NCBI RefSeq assembly: GCF_000280495.2
Contig: NZ_CP018016.1
Span: 2,542,001-2,606,000, forward strand
Origin: Kosakonia radicincitans DSM 16656
GTDB lineage: Bacteria > Pseudomonadota > Gammaproteobacteria > Enterobacterales > Enterobacteriaceae
Length of the DNA: 64,000 bases
Reading direction: 5' to 3'
Shown here: piece by piece, positions 23,630 through 33,860 of the stretch
Position numbering within the stretch: position 1 is the first letter of the stretch
How the letters are laid out: every line of letters starts with the position of its first letter
The notes under the pieces: generated by a model
The model's database searches: none
What the model saw: the letters and a program-made list of their open reading frames with translations, nothing else
Told to the model about the DNA's origin: nothing
Translations under genes and position numbers: made by a program

Positions 23630-25266
23630 GGCTTCGACACCTCTTGTTTATCCCGCGAGACCCCGGCAAAAGAGGCGCTGCCGAACGGACTCAGCACCAG
23701 CCCTTTAATATCATAGCGATACGCCTGCAAACGCAGCGAGGAGGCCAGCGGCAGCACCGGCAATTCGCGAGCGAGGATTTGCTGGGCTTCGTCATAATCA
23801 TCAATTCGCGCAGCAAGTTGCTGTGAAGCGAGCGCTTTTTGCAACACATCGTCGAATTCATGGTCGCACCAGTGCGCAAAGTTGGTCTGCGAGTTTATCG
23901 CCGCGCAACTCAGCAGCGGGCGGAAGAAACTGTCCGGATCGTTACTGTCCGTCGCCCAGCCCGTGAGTGTCAAATCATGGTTCATGTCCATCAATCGCGC
24001 TTCCTGGAAACGGCCTTCCACCGGTACGATCACCACTTTAACGCCGACCTGCGCCATATCGGCCTGGATAAGCTCGGCGGTTTTCAGCGGGCTGGGGTTC
24101 CAGGGCTGTGAGCTGGTCGGCACCCACAGTTGTAATGTGAGATTCTCCAGCCCCAGCGCTTTCAGCCGTTCGCGCGCCTGATCCGGATCGTATTCGGTGA
24201 TTTTGGCTTCATTATCATAAGCCCAGGAGGCGCGGGGCAGAATTGACGCCGCCGTTTCCGCTGTGCCGTAGTAGATCGACTGCATCAGGCGCTGGTTATT
24301 GATCGACAGTGCCAGCGCATGGCGCACTTGCGGGTTATTCAGCGGCGGTTTGTTGGTATTAAATGCCAGATAGGCGATGTTCATCCCCGGACGCAGCGTC
24401 AGGCGCAGGCGCGGGTCGTCACGCAGAATGGTCAACTGGCTGGCGGCTGGCCACGCCAGGACATCGCACTCGCCGGTCAGTAATTTTGATAAACGGCCCG
24501 TACCGCCGGAGCCTAAATCGACAACCACCTGCTGCATCAGTGGTTTACCGCGCCAGAATTTTTCGTGACGTTGTAACCGAATATATTGCCCGGCGCGATA
24601 CTCATCAAGCTGATAGGGGCCGGTGCCGACCGGCTGGCGATCGATCAGTTCCTGCCGATCTTTGTTCGCCAGTTCGCCTGCGTATTCCGCCGACATCACC
24701 GAGGCATAATGTGTTGCCAGATGCCATAAAAATGAGGCATCCGGTTTTTTCAGGCGAAACTCGACGGTGCGGTTGTCCAGCTTGCGCACGCTGTCGACGG
24801 AATCGGCAAACTGCAAACTGTCGAAGTACGGGAAACTATCGCCGTTGACGTTATGCCAGGGATGATTGCGGTTGAAAATGCGCTGAAAAGTAAATACCAC
24901 GTCGTCGGCATTTAATGCGCGGTGCGGAGTGAACCAGGGCGTGGTCTGAAAGGCAACGTTATCGCGCAGACGAAAACGGTAAGTTGCACCGTTATCCAGC
25001 ACTTCCCAGCTTTCCGCCAGTTCCGGCACCAGCCGGTAAGTGTAGGGATCGACGTCCAGCAAGCGATCGTAGAGTTGCGCGGCCAGCGTATCAACAATCA
25101 AACCGCTGCTGGTTTTCTGCGGGTTAAAAGTATCGACCTGGCCGTTGACGCAATAAACAAAACCGCTGTCGCGAATATCCGCCAGCGGAGCAGGCGTGAC
25201 TGCCGCCTGGGCGATGCCTGCGATCAGGCTTGCGGTCAACAGCAGAGAGGAGAGAACCGGACGCAT
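23626..25266 (-). CDS. sapA: Sap periplasmic solute-binding protein SapA
   Basis: SapA belongs to the oligopeptide-binding family. In Haemophilus and Salmonella its relatives bind cationic antimicrobial peptides. The 546 residues begin with a signal peptide ([18 protein letters not shown]). The family pattern continues with the solute-binding fold ([34 protein letters not shown]). The upstream gene on this strand is pspF, 98 bases away. In E. coli the puu genes intervene, so this junction is different. A possible promoter, TTGTAC and GATACA with 17 bases between, lies in the gap. Confidence 0.95.
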   Translation of the reverse strand: MRPVLSSLLLTASLIAGIAQAAVTPAPLADIRDSGFVYCVNGQVDTFNPQKTSSGLIVDTLAAQLYDRLLDVDPYTYRLVPELAESWEVLDNGATYRFRLRDNVAFQTTPWFTPHRALNADDVVFTFQRIFNRNHPWHNVNGDSFPYFDSLQFADSVDSVRKLDNRTVEFRLKKPDASFLWHLATHYASVMSAEYAGELANKDRQELIDRQPVGTGPYQLDEYRAGQYIRLQRHEKFWRGKPLMQQVVVDLGSGGTGRLSKLLTGECDVLAWPAASQLTILRDDPRLRLTLRPGMNIAYLAFNTNKPPLNNPQVRHALALSINNQRLMQSIYYGTAETAASILPRASWAYDNEAKITEYDPDQARERLKALGLENLTLQLWVPTSSQPWNPSPLKTAELIQADMAQVGVKVVIVPVEGRFQEARLMDMNHDLTLTGWATDSNDPDSFFRPLLSCAAINSQTNFAHWCDHEFDDVLQKALASQQLAARIDDYDEAQQILARELPVLPLASSLRLQAYRYDIKGLVLSPFGSASFAGVSRDKQEVSKP

Positions 25267-25364
25267 GATTTATTCAACATGTTTAAATTCATGAACAAAG
25301 TGTATCGCACTTGCTATGGCTTCGTACAAATGTCTGCAAGCGACTGCTGTTATTGTCGACGATT

Positions 25365-26336
25365 TCAGCTTATTTGATGCTTTTTCAGCAGTGCCCGTAG
25401 CTGGTGATAGGTCAGTCCCAGCAATTCCGCGGCGCGTTTTTGGCTAAATTTCGCCTGTTGCAGACTCTGCTGCAGCAGTTGCTTTTCCTGCTGGTGCTGA
25501 AACTGACGCAAATCCAGCGGCAGGGAAATTGAGGTATTCTCTTCAGCCTTCGGTGCAGTCAATGTACGGTTAAACGGGTCAAGAATGATGGTATCAAGCG
25601 GCTCATCACTGCGCCCATGGCGATAAACTGAACGTTCCACCACGTTTTTTAGCTCGCGAATATTTCCGGGCCAGGCGTAATTCATCAGCACATCGCGGGC
25701 ACGTTCGGTAAAGCCGGGGAACAGCGGCAATTTAAGTTCCCGGCACATCTGAATGGCAAAGTGATCGGCCATCAGCATGATATCGCTCTGGCGCTGGCGC
25801 AGCGGTGGCAACAACACCACGTCAAAGGCCAGCCTGTCGAGCAGATCGGCGCGGAAGGTGCCGTCCAGCACCATCTGTGGCAGGTCGGCATTGGTCGCGC
25901 AGACCAGCCGCACATTCACCTGCAAAGGCTGGCTGCCACCCACGCGTTCGAGTTCGCCATATTCAATGACCCGCAGGAGTTTTTCCTGTACCAGCATTGG
26001 CGCGGTGGCCAGCTCGTCGAGAAACAGTGTTCCGCCGTCGGCACGCTCAAAGCGGCCTGGATGGCGCTTCTGCGCGCCGGTAAAGGCGCCGGCTTCGTGG
26101 CCGAACAATTCGGAATCCAGCAGATTTTCATTCAGCGCCGCGCAGTTAAGCGAGATAAATGGCCCTTGCCAGCGCGAGGAGAGGAAGTGCAGACGGTTTG
26201 CAATCAACTCTTTACCGGTGCCGCGCTCGCCGATGATCAGTACCGGTTTATCGATCGGCGCAAGGCGCGAAACCTGTTCCAGCACCTCGATAAAGCTATT
26301 GGCCTCACCGAGCAGGTTATCCTTATATTCTGACAT
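25365..26336 (-). CDS. pspF: Sigma-54-dependent activator of the phage-shock operon
   Basis: PspF is an enhancer-binding AAA+ activator that lacks a receiver domain and is held inactive by PspA. The 323 residues contain Walker A (GERGTGKE), the sigma-54 contact loop GAFTGA, and the arginine finger region near RADLLDRLAFDV. A Fis-type helix-turn-helix at the C-terminus (KRAAELLGLTYHQLRALL) follows. I start at ATG 26336 (MSEYKDNLLG), matching E. coli, although an ATG five codons earlier exists and neither has a strong ribosome-binding site. It is divergent from pspA. Confidence 0.94.
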   Translation of the reverse strand: MSEYKDNLLGEANSFIEVLEQVSRLAPIDKPVLIIGERGTGKELIANRLHFLSSRWQGPFISLNCAALNENLLDSELFGHEAGAFTGAQKRHPGRFERADGGTLFLDELATAPMLVQEKLLRVIEYGELERVGGSQPLQVNVRLVCATNADLPQMVLDGTFRADLLDRLAFDVVLLPPLRQRQSDIMLMADHFAIQMCRELKLPLFPGFTERARDVLMNYAWPGNIRELKNVVERSVYRHGRSDEPLDTIILDPFNRTLTAPKAEENTSISLPLDLRQFQHQQEKQLLQQSLQQAKFSQKRAAELLGLTYHQLRALLKKHQIS

Positions 26337-26435
26337 GATGAAATTCGCCATTAGTTGGTCTTATTAACCACTCTAAATGAAAACGTCGCTGCGGTAAAAT
26401 TATTCAATTTCTTAAAAATCAATTAAATAAAAACC

Positions 26436-26451
26436 TGGCACGAAGATTGTA
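26436..26451 (+). promoter_or_regulatory. Sigma-54 promoter of pspABCD
   Basis: TGGCAC, five bases, then TTGTA give the -24 GG and -12 GT at the required spacing, 67 bases before pspA. The AT-rich stretch upstream (26390-26430) resembles the IHF and PspF enhancer region, but I could not fix individual sites. Confidence 0.85.
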
Positions 26452-26518
26452 ATAGCAGGGCTATGTAGTCATGTAGCAGGGCCACGCCCGATAACAGAAA
26501 CAGGAAGAGGAACAGATT

Positions 26519-27187
26519 ATGGGTATTTTTTCTCGTTTTGCCGACATCGTGAACGCCAACATTAACTCGCTGCTGGAAAAGGCGGAAGATCCGCAGAAAC
26601 TGGTGCGCCTGATGATTCAGGAGATGGAAGATACGCTGGTTGAGGTGCGTTCAACTTCAGCGCGTGCGCTGGCGGAAAAAAAACAGCTGACGCGCCGTAT
26701 TGAGCAGGCCACGGCCCAGCAAGAAGAGTGGCAGGAGAAAGCTGAACTGGCGCTGCGTAAAGATAAAGACGATCTGGCGCGTGCGGCGCTGATCGAAAAA
26801 CAGAAAGTCACCGCGCTGATTGATACTCTGGGCCAGGAAGTCACGCTGGTGGATGAAAGTCTGGCGCGGATGAAAAAAGAGATTGGCGAGCTGGAAAATA
26901 AACTCAGCGAAACCCGTGCTCGTCAGCAGGCGTTGACCCTGCGCCACCAGGCGGCCAGCTCCTCGCGCGATGTGCGCCGTCAACTGGATAGCGGCAAACT
27001 GGATGAGGCGATGGCGCGTTTTGAATCTTTCGAACGTCGTATCGATCAGATGGAAGCGGAAGCCGAAAGCCACGGCTTTGGTAAACAAAAATCGCTGGAT
27101 CAGCAATTTGCCGAACTGCGTGCGGATGACGAAATCAGCGAGCAACTGGCGCAACTGAAAGCCAAAATGAAACAGGACAACCAATAA
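26519..27187 (+). CDS. pspA: Phage-shock protein A
   Basis: PspA is a peripheral membrane protein of the ESCRT-III/IM30 superfamily. It stabilises damaged inner membrane and inhibits PspF. The 222 residues are almost entirely coiled coil. The N-terminal amphipathic helix [18 protein letters not shown] binds membrane. GAGGA lies before the ATG. It is the first gene of the psp operon behind the sigma-54 promoter. Confidence 0.97.
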   Translation: MGIFSRFADIVNANINSLLEKAEDPQKLVRLMIQEMEDTLVEVRSTSARALAEKKQLTRRIEQATAQQEEWQEKAELALRKDKDDLARAALIEKQKVTALIDTLGQEVTLVDESLARMKKEIGELENKLSETRARQQALTLRHQAASSSRDVRRQLDSGKLDEAMARFESFERRIDQMEAEAESHGFGKQKSLDQQFAELRADDEISEQLAQLKAKMKQDNQ

Positions 27188-27237
27188 TAATAAGGCGGTA
27201 TCAGAAGATGCCGCCTCACTTGCTGTAAGGAGTACAC

Positions 27238-27459
27238 ATGAGCACGCTTTTTCTGGCTATACCCCTGACGCTATTCATCCTGTTTGTTCTGCCCGTCTGG
27301 TTATGGCTGCATTACAACAATCGCCAGCGCGGCGATCTGAATCAGAACGAGCAGCAGCGGCTCCAGCAACTTTCCGCCGATGCCGCTCGGATGCGCGAAC
27401 GTATTCAGGCGCTGGAAGATATTCTTGATGCTGAGCATCCGAACTGGAGGGATCGCTGA
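27238..27459 (+). CDS. pspB: Phage-shock protein B
   Basis: PspB is a 73-residue inner-membrane protein. It works with PspC to relieve PspA inhibition of PspF under membrane stress. One N-terminal transmembrane helix (LAIPLTLFILFVLPVWLWL) is followed by a cytoplasmic coiled coil. AAGGAG precedes the ATG. The stop overlaps the pspC start by one base. Confidence 0.95.
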   Translation: MSTLFLAIPLTLFILFVLPVWLWLHYNNRQRGDLNQNEQQRLQQLSADAARMRERIQALEDILDAEHPNWRDR

Positions 27460-27818
27460 TGGCAACGTTAGATCTGAATAAGAAATTATGGCGTATCCCG
27501 CAGCGCGGCAAACTGGGCGGCGTCTGCGCCGGTATTGCGCAGTATCTGGATATCAAAGTCAAAGTGGTGCGTATTCTGGCGATCCTGGCAATGTTTTTCG
27601 GCCTGTTTTTCTTTGTCGTCGCCGCCTATATCGTGCTGTTTTTTGTCCTCGATCCGCTGCCGGATAATTACGCGGAAGGGGAAAGCGTTCCCTCCAGCAG
27701 CGAATTGCTCGATATCGTCGATGCGCAGTTGGCTGAAGGGGAACATCGCCTGCGCCAGATGGAACGCTATGTCACTTCCGACAGCTTCTCGCTGCGCAGC
27801 CGTTTCCGTCAGCTTTAA
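27459..27818 (+). CDS. pspC: Phage-shock protein C
   Basis: PspC is a 119-residue membrane protein and partner of PspB in stress sensing. The PspC domain (LWRIPQRGKLGGVCAGIAQY) precedes a strongly hydrophobic segment (about residues 42-67). A helical C-terminal tail (AEGEHRLRQMERYVT) follows. The TGATG overlap couples it to pspB. Confidence 0.95.
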   Translation: MATLDLNKKLWRIPQRGKLGGVCAGIAQYLDIKVKVVRILAILAMFFGLFFFVVAAYIVLFFVLDPLPDNYAEGESVPSSSELLDIVDAQLAEGEHRLRQMERYVTSDSFSLRSRFRQL

Positions 27819-27828
27819 GAGGTAAATC

Positions 27829-28065
27829 ATGAATCGTCACTGGCAACAGGCACGGCAGCATGTCAAACCGGGGTTAAAATTCGCCGGTAAGCTGGTTTTG
27901 CTCACCGCGCTGCGTTATGGCCCGGCGGGCGTCGCCGGTTGGGCGGTTAAATCCGTGGCCCGCCGTCCGGCCAGAGTACTGCTGGCATTTGCACTGGAAC
28001 CGTTACTGAAGCGTGCAGCAGATAAATTTTCTCGCCGCTTTATGGCCGAGAGGCATGTAAAATAA
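27829..28065 (+). CDS. pspD: Phage-shock protein D
   Basis: PspD is a small peripheral membrane protein of unknown precise role, last in the core psp operon. The 78 basic residues contain a hydrophobic centre ([19 protein letters not shown]). It starts ten bases after pspC with AGAGG upstream. Neither pspE nor the ycjM-W sugar cluster follows as in E. coli; ycjX comes next. Confidence 0.9.
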   Translation: MNRHWQQARQHVKPGLKFAGKLVLLTALRYGPAGVAGWAVKSVARRPARVLLAFALEPLLKRAADKFSRRFMAERHVK

Positions 28066-28099
28066 GTGATTTACGGCTTCACCCTAAGGGCAATGCAGC

Positions 28100-29503
28100 A
28101 TGGCGATGGACCGATTTAAGAACGAACTGAATGCGCTGGTGAACCGCGGCATGGACAGGCATTTACGCCTCGCGGTCACCGGCCTGAGCCGCAGTGGAAA
28201 AACCGCGTTTATCACGGCGCTGGTCAATCAACTTCTTACCCTGCATGCTGGCGCGCGATTGCCGTTGCTGAGCGCCGTGCGCGAAGAGCGGTTACTGGGT
28301 GTGAAACGCGTTCCCCAGCGCGATTTTGGCATTCCCCGTTTCACCTACGATGAAGGGCTGGCCCAGCTTTATGGAACGCCGCCCGCCTGGCCGACGCCAA
28401 CGCGCGGCGTCAGCGAAATTCGTCTGGCGCTGCGTTTCCGCTCGAATGATTCGCTGCTGCGCCATTTCAAAGAGACCTCCACGCTCTATCTGGAGATTGT
28501 CGATTATCCCGGCGAGTGGCTGCTGGATTTACCAATGCTGGCGCAGGACTACCTGAGCTGGTCGCGGCAGATGACCGGGCTTTTGCAAGGGCAACGCCAG
28601 GCGTGGTCGCAAAAATGGCACGTGTTGTGCGCCGATCTCGATCCGCTTGCACCAGCCGATGAGAACCGTCTGGCGGAAATTGCTGCCGCGTGGACAGACT
28701 ACCTGCATCAGTGCAAACGTGAAGGTCTGCACTTTATTCAGCCTGGGCGCTTTGTGCTGCCGGGCGATATGGCGGGTGCGCCCGCGCTGCAATTCTTCCC
28801 GTGGCCGGATGTCGATAGCGGCGGCGAGACGAAACTGGCACAGGCCGATAAACACACCAATGCCGGGATGCTGCGCGAGCGCTACAACTATTACTGCGAA
28901 CATGTGGTGAAGGGCTTCTACAAACATCACTTTTTGAAGTTCGATCGCCAGATTGTGCTGGTGGATTGTCTGCAACCGCTGAACAACGGTCCGCAGGCGT
29001 TCAATGATATGCGGCTGGCACTGACCCAACTGATGCAAAGTTTCCATTATGGTCAGCGCACGTTGTTTCGGCGTCTGTTTTCGCCAGTGATCGATAAATT
29101 GCTGTTTGCCGCCACCAAAGCTGATCATGTGACGCTCGATCAGCACGCCAATATGGTGTCGTTGCTGCAACAACTTATCCAGGATGCCTGGCAGAATGCG
29201 GCCTTTGAAGGTATTAGCATGGATTGCATGGGGCTGGCCTCGGTACAGGCGACGCAGAGCGGCATCATTGAGGTGAATGGCGAGAAAATCCCGGCCTTGC
29301 GCGGGCATCGTCTGAGTGACGGTACGCCATTGACCTTTTATCCGGGTGAAGTGCCCGCGCGTCTGCCGGGGCAGGCGTTCTGGGATAAACAGGGTTTCAG
29401 CTTTGAAGCTTTTCGCCCACAGGCGATGGATGTGGATACGCCGCTACCGCATATCCGCCTCGATGCCGCGCTGGAGTTTTTAATTGGAGATAAATTGCGA
29501 TGA
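28100..29503 (+). CDS. ycjX: P-loop NTPase YcjX (DUF463)
   Basis: YcjX is a conserved cytoplasmic P-loop protein, structurally GTPase-like, that accompanies psp genes. The 467 residues have Walker A GLSRSGKT near residue 33 and [14 protein letters not shown] as a likely switch/Walker B region. The N-terminus could be either of two ATGs six bases apart. It overlaps ycjF by four bases and is only 34 bases from pspD, so it is likely part of the psp regulon. Confidence 0.93.
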   Translation: MAMDRFKNELNALVNRGMDRHLRLAVTGLSRSGKTAFITALVNQLLTLHAGARLPLLSAVREERLLGVKRVPQRDFGIPRFTYDEGLAQLYGTPPAWPTPTRGVSEIRLALRFRSNDSLLRHFKETSTLYLEIVDYPGEWLLDLPMLAQDYLSWSRQMTGLLQGQRQAWSQKWHVLCADLDPLAPADENRLAEIAAAWTDYLHQCKREGLHFIQPGRFVLPGDMAGAPALQFFPWPDVDSGGETKLAQADKHTNAGMLRERYNYYCEHVVKGFYKHHFLKFDRQIVLVDCLQPLNNGPQAFNDMRLALTQLMQSFHYGQRTLFRRLFSPVIDKLLFAATKADHVTLDQHANMVSLLQQLIQDAWQNAAFEGISMDCMGLASVQATQSGIIEVNGEKIPALRGHRLSDGTPLTFYPGEVPARLPGQAFWDKQGFSFEAFRPQAMDVDTPLPHIRLDAALEFLIGDKLR

Positions 29504-30549
29504 GCGAGCCGCTAAAACCAAGAATCGATTTCGCCGGGCCGCTGGATGCGGAAACCGACGCGCAGTTTAAAGGCGCGCAAACTTTTGACGCACAGCAGGC
29601 GGAGAAATTCTCGCCGCTCGTCACTGACAATTTGCCAACCGACGGGCAGGCGGAAGCCGTAGTGGAATCCGCGCTGCGTCCGAAGCGCAGTCTGTGGCGC
29701 AAAATGGTTAGCGCCGGGCTGGCGCTGTTTGGCGTGAGCGTTATCGGTCAGGGTGTGCAGTGGACGATGAACGCCTGGCAGACCCAGGACTGGGTCGCGC
29801 TCGGTGGCTGTGCGGCCGGCGCGTTGATCATCGGCGCTGGCGTCGGTTCGGTCGCCAGCGAATGGCGGCGGCTCTGGCGTTTGCGGCAGCGAGCGCAGGA
29901 GCGTGATGAAGCCCGTGATTTGCTGCACAGCCATGGTACTGGCAAAGGCCGCGCGTTTTGCGAAAAGCTGGCGCAGCAGGCAGGCATCGATCATGCACAC
30001 CCGGCAATGCAGCGCTGGTATGCAGCCATTCACGAAACGCAAAGCGATCGTGAAATTGTCAGCCTCTACGCTCACCTGGTGCAACCGGTGCTGGATGCGC
30101 AGGCGCGGCGTGAAATCAGCCGTTCGGCGGCCGAATCCACATTAATGATCGCAGTCAGTCCGCTGGCGCTGGTGGATATGGCGTTTATCGCCTGGCGCAA
30201 CCTGCGGCTGATCAATCGTATCGCCACGCTTTATGGTATTGAACTGGGCTATTACAGCCGCTTGCGATTATTCCGCCTGGTCTTGCTGAATATTGCCTTT
30301 GCTGGTGCCAGTGAACTGGTGCGCGAAGTGGGAATGGACTGGGTATCGCAGGATCTCGCTGCGCGGCTTTCTGCTCGCGCCGCACAGGGAATTGGCGCCG
30401 GGTTGCTGACGGCGCGTCTGGGAATTAAGGCCATGGAATTGTGCCGCCCTTTGCCGTGGCTGGATGATGATAAACCCCGACTCGGCGATTTCCGTCTCCA
30501 GCTGATTGGTCAGCTTAAAGAGAGCCTGCAAAAGCGGCCGGCGGAGTAA
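29500..30549 (+). CDS. ycjF: Inner-membrane protein YcjF (DUF697/UPF0283)
   Basis: YcjF is a 349-residue membrane protein of unknown function, always beside ycjX. An acidic N-terminus (about 1-65) is followed by two transmembrane helices ([15 protein letters not shown] and [19 protein letters not shown]). The C-terminal DUF697 domain follows with [23 protein letters not shown] overlaps the ycjX stop. Confidence 0.93.
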   Translation: MSEPLKPRIDFAGPLDAETDAQFKGAQTFDAQQAEKFSPLVTDNLPTDGQAEAVVESALRPKRSLWRKMVSAGLALFGVSVIGQGVQWTMNAWQTQDWVALGGCAAGALIIGAGVGSVASEWRRLWRLRQRAQERDEARDLLHSHGTGKGRAFCEKLAQQAGIDHAHPAMQRWYAAIHETQSDREIVSLYAHLVQPVLDAQARREISRSAAESTLMIAVSPLALVDMAFIAWRNLRLINRIATLYGIELGYYSRLRLFRLVLLNIAFAGASELVREVGMDWVSQDLAARLSARAAQGIGAGLLTARLGIKAMELCRPLPWLDDDKPRLGDFRLQLIGQLKESLQKRPAE

Positions 30550-30601
30550 CAACGGCACTGCGCGCTTATCTTTACAGCGCTATGCCGCTTTTTCCGGCAG
30601 G

Positions 30602-30621
30602 CTGTCAATATTTGTTGACAG
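30602..30621 (+). promoter_or_regulatory. TyrR box upstream of tyrR
   Basis: TGTCAA, six bases and TTGACA form a perfect palindrome close to the TyrR consensus TGTAAA-N6-TTTACA, 73 bases before the tyrR start. A likely -10 (TATCAT at 30650) lies downstream. Autoregulation is known for E. coli tyrR. Confidence 0.75.
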
Positions 30622-30693
30622 ACATCTTCCTGCCAGCCGGGAAGTGGCTTATCATCCTTTTATTACGTGAATGAAAAAAGGGTGGTTATTCCC

Positions 30694-32235
30694 ATGCGTC
30701 TTGAAGTTTTTTGCGAGGATCGTCTTGGTCTGACACGTGAATTGCTCGATTTACTGGTGCTGCGCGGCATTGATTTGCGCGGCATCGAAATTGATCCAGT
30801 CGGGCGTATTTACCTCAATTTCGCCGCGCTTCAGTTCGATACATTCAGTAGCCTGATGGCTGAAATTCGCCGCATTCCCGGCGTTACCGACGTTCGCACC
30901 GTATCGTGGATGCCGTCTGAGCGCGAGCACCGCGCCCTGAGTGCGCTGCTGGAAGCGCTGCCTGAGCCGGTACTGTCGCTGGACATGAAAAGTAAAATTG
31001 AGCTGGCAAACCCGGCCAGTTGCCAGCTTTTCACGCAGGATATCGACAAATTACGCAACCACAATGCCGCACAACTGATCCCTGGTTTTAACTTCCAGCG
31101 CTGGCTGGAGGGGAACCCGCATAACTCCCATAGCGAACATGTGGTGATCGGCGGACAAAACTTCCTGATGGAAATTACCCCGGTGCACCTGGAAGGGGAA
31201 ACCGGCGAACCGATGCTGACAGGCGCCGTTGTTATGCTGCGTTCCACCGTGCGCATGGGACGGCAGTTACAGAATATCAGCCCGCAGGATATCAGCGCCT
31301 TCAGCCAGATTGTCGCTGCCAGCCAGAAGATGAAGCATGTGGTCGAGCAAGCGCGCAAACTGGCGACGCTGACCGCACCGCTGTTGATTACCGGCGATAC
31401 CGGTACAGGAAAAGATCTGCTGGCGCATGCCTGCCACCTTGCCAGCCCGCGAGCGGCGAAGCCGTATCTGGCGCTGAACTGTGCCTCGATCCCGGAAGAA
31501 TCGGTCGAGAGCGAACTTTTCGGTCATGCGCCGGAAGGAAAAAAAGGTTTTTTTGAACAGGCTAACGGCGGCTCGGTGCTGCTGGATGAAATTGGCGAAA
31601 TGTCGCCGCGTATGCAGGTCAAACTGCTGCGTTTCCTCAACGACGGGACTTTCCGCCGCGTTGGCGAAGATCATGAAGTGCATGTTGATGTCAGAGTGAT
31701 TTGCGCCACGCAACGTAACCTGGTGGAGCTGGTACAGAAGGGGCTGTTTCGCGAGGATCTCTATTATCGTCTGAATGTCCTGACGCTGAATTTGCCGCCG
31801 CTGCGCGAACGTCCGCAGGACATCATGCCGCTGACGGAACTGTTTGTTGCCCGTTTCGCCGATGAGCAGGGCGTACCACGGCCAAAATTATCGCAGGATC
31901 TGCCGCCATTGCTGAACCGCTATAGCTGGCCGGGCAACGTCCGTCAGCTGAAAAACGCCATTTACCGGGCGTTAACGCAACTGGAAGGTTATGAACTGCG
32001 CGCGCAGGATATTTTGTTGCCGGATTACGACGCAGCTACTGTTGCAGTGGGTGAAGATGCAATGGAAGGTTCACTGGATGAGATCACCAGCCGGTTTGAA
32101 CGTTCGCTGCTGACCCAGCTTTATCGCAACTATCCCAGTACGCGTAAACTGGCGCGTAGGCTTGGCGTATCGCACACGGCGATTGCCAATAAGTTGCGGG
32201 AATATGGTTTAAGCCAGAAGAAAAGCGAAGAGTAG
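30694..32235 (+). CDS. tyrR: Aromatic amino acid regulator TyrR
   Basis: TyrR controls genes for synthesis and uptake of tyrosine, phenylalanine and tryptophan. From ATG 30694 it has 513 residues, the E. coli length, with an N-terminal ACT domain (MRLEVFCEDRLGLTRELLD), PAS and AAA+ domains. A C-terminal Fis-type helix-turn-helix closes it (TRKLARRLGVSHTAIANKL). The AAA+ domain has Walker A (GDTGTGKD) but no GAFTGA loop, replaced by GHAPEGKKGFF. That fits its sigma-70 mode of action. An upstream GTG would add nine residues that E. coli lacks. Confidence 0.96.
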   Translation: MRLEVFCEDRLGLTRELLDLLVLRGIDLRGIEIDPVGRIYLNFAALQFDTFSSLMAEIRRIPGVTDVRTVSWMPSEREHRALSALLEALPEPVLSLDMKSKIELANPASCQLFTQDIDKLRNHNAAQLIPGFNFQRWLEGNPHNSHSEHVVIGGQNFLMEITPVHLEGETGEPMLTGAVVMLRSTVRMGRQLQNISPQDISAFSQIVAASQKMKHVVEQARKLATLTAPLLITGDTGTGKDLLAHACHLASPRAAKPYLALNCASIPEESVESELFGHAPEGKKGFFEQANGGSVLLDEIGEMSPRMQVKLLRFLNDGTFRRVGEDHEVHVDVRVICATQRNLVELVQKGLFREDLYYRLNVLTLNLPPLRERPQDIMPLTELFVARFADEQGVPRPKLSQDLPPLLNRYSWPGNVRQLKNAIYRALTQLEGYELRAQDILLPDYDAATVAVGEDAMEGSLDEITSRFERSLLTQLYRNYPSTRKLARRLGVSHTAIANKLREYGLSQKKSEE

Positions 32236-32241
32236 AGAAAA

Positions 32242-32263
32242 CCCGGCAGCGTTCGCTGCCGGG
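32242..32263 (-). terminator. Terminator between tyrR and tpx
   Basis: CCCGGCAGC and GCTGCCGGG pair around GTTC. On the minus strand TTTT follows, so it serves tpx, and it may also stop tyrR. Confidence 0.8.
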
Positions 32264-32271
32264 CTGAAATA

Positions 32272-32778
32272 TCAGGCTTTCAGCACGTCAAGTGCCGCAG
32301 TGTAATCCGGCTCAGTAGTAATTTCATTGACCAACTGGCTGAAAATAACCTTATCGTTTTCATCAAGTACCACGACAGCGCGTGCCGCCAGGCCTTTCAG
32401 TGCGCCTTCAGAAATGCTCACGCCGTAGTTTTCCAGGAAATCAGCGCTGCGCAGCGTTGACAGCGTAATCACATTGCTCAGGCCTTCCGCGCCGCAGAAG
32501 CGGGATTGCGCAAACGGCAGATCGGCAGAAATGCACAGTACCACTGTGTTGCTAATTTCAGTGGCTAACTGGTTGAATTTGCGGACAGAAGCTGCGCAAA
32601 CACCGGTATCAATACTCGGGAAAATGTTCAGTACTTTGCGTTTGCCCGCGAACTGCGCGAGAGAGACGTCAGACAGGTCTTTAGCCACAAGCGTAAACGG
32701 TTTGGCTTGTGCGCCAACCTGCGGGATTGCGCCTGCAACGGGAACCGGGTTGCCCTGAAAATGAACGAGTTGTGACAT
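32272..32778 (-). CDS. tpx: Thiol peroxidase
   Basis: Tpx is an atypical two-cysteine peroxiredoxin that reduces hydroperoxides with thioredoxin. The 168 residues carry the peroxidatic cysteine in [12 protein letters not shown] (about residue 61) and the resolving cysteine in SRFCGAEGL (about residue 95). The start ATG 32778 has AGGAAG upstream. The gene converges on tyrR and is divergent from ycjG. Confidence 0.96.
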   Translation of the reverse strand: MSQLVHFQGNPVPVAGAIPQVGAQAKPFTLVAKDLSDVSLAQFAGKRKVLNIFPSIDTGVCAASVRKFNQLATEISNTVVLCISADLPFAQSRFCGAEGLSNVITLSTLRSADFLENYGVSISEGALKGLAARAVVVLDENDKVIFSQLVNEITTEPDYTAALDVLKA

Positions 32779-32894
32779 AATATCTTCCTGTTTACATATA
32801 GTTAACGTCGGGGCTAGTGTATGCCATCCGCCGAGACCACGGCAAACCAATTTTCATATCTATACTGGTTTACATTGCGGCAGAGGAGAGAGGA

Positions 32895-33860
32895 ATGCGC
32901 AACGTTAAAGTTTATGAGGAAACCTGGCCGCTGCACACTCCGTTCGTGATCTCGCGCGGCGCCCGCAGCGAAGCGCGCGTGGTGGTCGTTGAACTGGAAG
33001 AAGATGGCATTAAAGCCTCCGGTGAATGTACGCCTTATCCGCGTTACGGTGAGAGCGAAGCGTCAGTCATGGCGCAGATACTGACCATTGTGCCGCAACT
33101 GGAAACCCGGCTCAGCCGCGAGGAGTTGCAAACGCTCTTGCCGCCCGGCGCTGCGCGAAACGCCGTGGATTCTGCACTCTGGGACCTGGCGGCGCGCAAA
33201 GCAAACCAGACCCTGACACACTATGCAGGCGTTACATTGCCGCAAAATGTCATCACGGCGCAGACCGTGGTGATCGGCACGCCGGAGCAGATGGCGGCCA
33301 GCGCGGCGGCGCTCAGCGAGAAGGGCGCTCAGTTACTGAAAGTGAAGCTTGACGATCACTTGATCAGTGAGCGGCTGGTGGCGATCCGCGCCGCAGCGCC
33401 CGAAGCGACACTGATTGTCGATGCCAATGAGTCGTGGCATGCCGAAGGCCTTGCGGCGCGTTGCCAGCTGCTGGCGGATTTAGGTGTGGCGATGCTGGAA
33501 CAACCGCTTCCGGCCGGGAACGACGAGATGCTGGCCAACTTTATCCACCCGTTGCCCATTTGCGCTGATGAGAGTTGCCATACGCGGGAAAGCCTGGCGT
33601 CCTTGCACGGGCGTTACGAGATGGTCAACATCAAGCTCGATAAAACCGGCGGTCTGACGGAAGCGCTGGCGCTGGCCGACGAGGCCGCAAAGCAGGGTTT
33701 TGCGCTGATGCTGGGCTGCATGATCTGCACGTCGCGCGCCATCAGCGCGGCATTACCGCTGGCAAACCGTGTGCGCTTCGCCGATCTGGATGGCCCGACG
33801 TGGCTGGCGGTGGACGTCGAACCGGCGCTGCACTTTACCACCGGCACGCTTCATCTTTGA
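32895..33860 (+). CDS. ycjG: L-Ala-D/L-Glu epimerase
   Basis: YcjG is an enolase-superfamily epimerase for L-Ala-D-Glu, letting the cell digest recycled murein peptides. The 321 residues contain the KxK catalytic motif (LLKVKLD, about residue 150), metal ligands in DANESW and ADESCH, and the second catalytic lysine in NIKLDKTGG. GAGGA precedes ATG 32895. The last ten bases overlap the end of mpaA on the other strand. Confidence 0.94.
   Translation: MRNVKVYEETWPLHTPFVISRGARSEARVVVVELEEDGIKASGECTPYPRYGESEASVMAQILTIVPQLETRLSREELQTLLPPGAARNAVDSALWDLAARKANQTLTHYAGVTLPQNVITAQTVVIGTPEQMAASAAALSEKGAQLLKVKLDDHLISERLVAIRAAAPEATLIVDANESWHAEGLAARCQLLADLGVAMLEQPLPAGNDEMLANFIHPLPICADESCHTRESLASLHGRYEMVNIKLDKTGGLTEALALADEAAKQGFALMLGCMICTSRAISAALPLANRVRFADLDGPTWLAVDVEPALHFTTGTLHL

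Noticed and set aside
28529..29308. Minus-strand 259-codon frame within ycjX
   Set aside because: Antisense to conserved YcjX; His/Gln-rich shadow composition.
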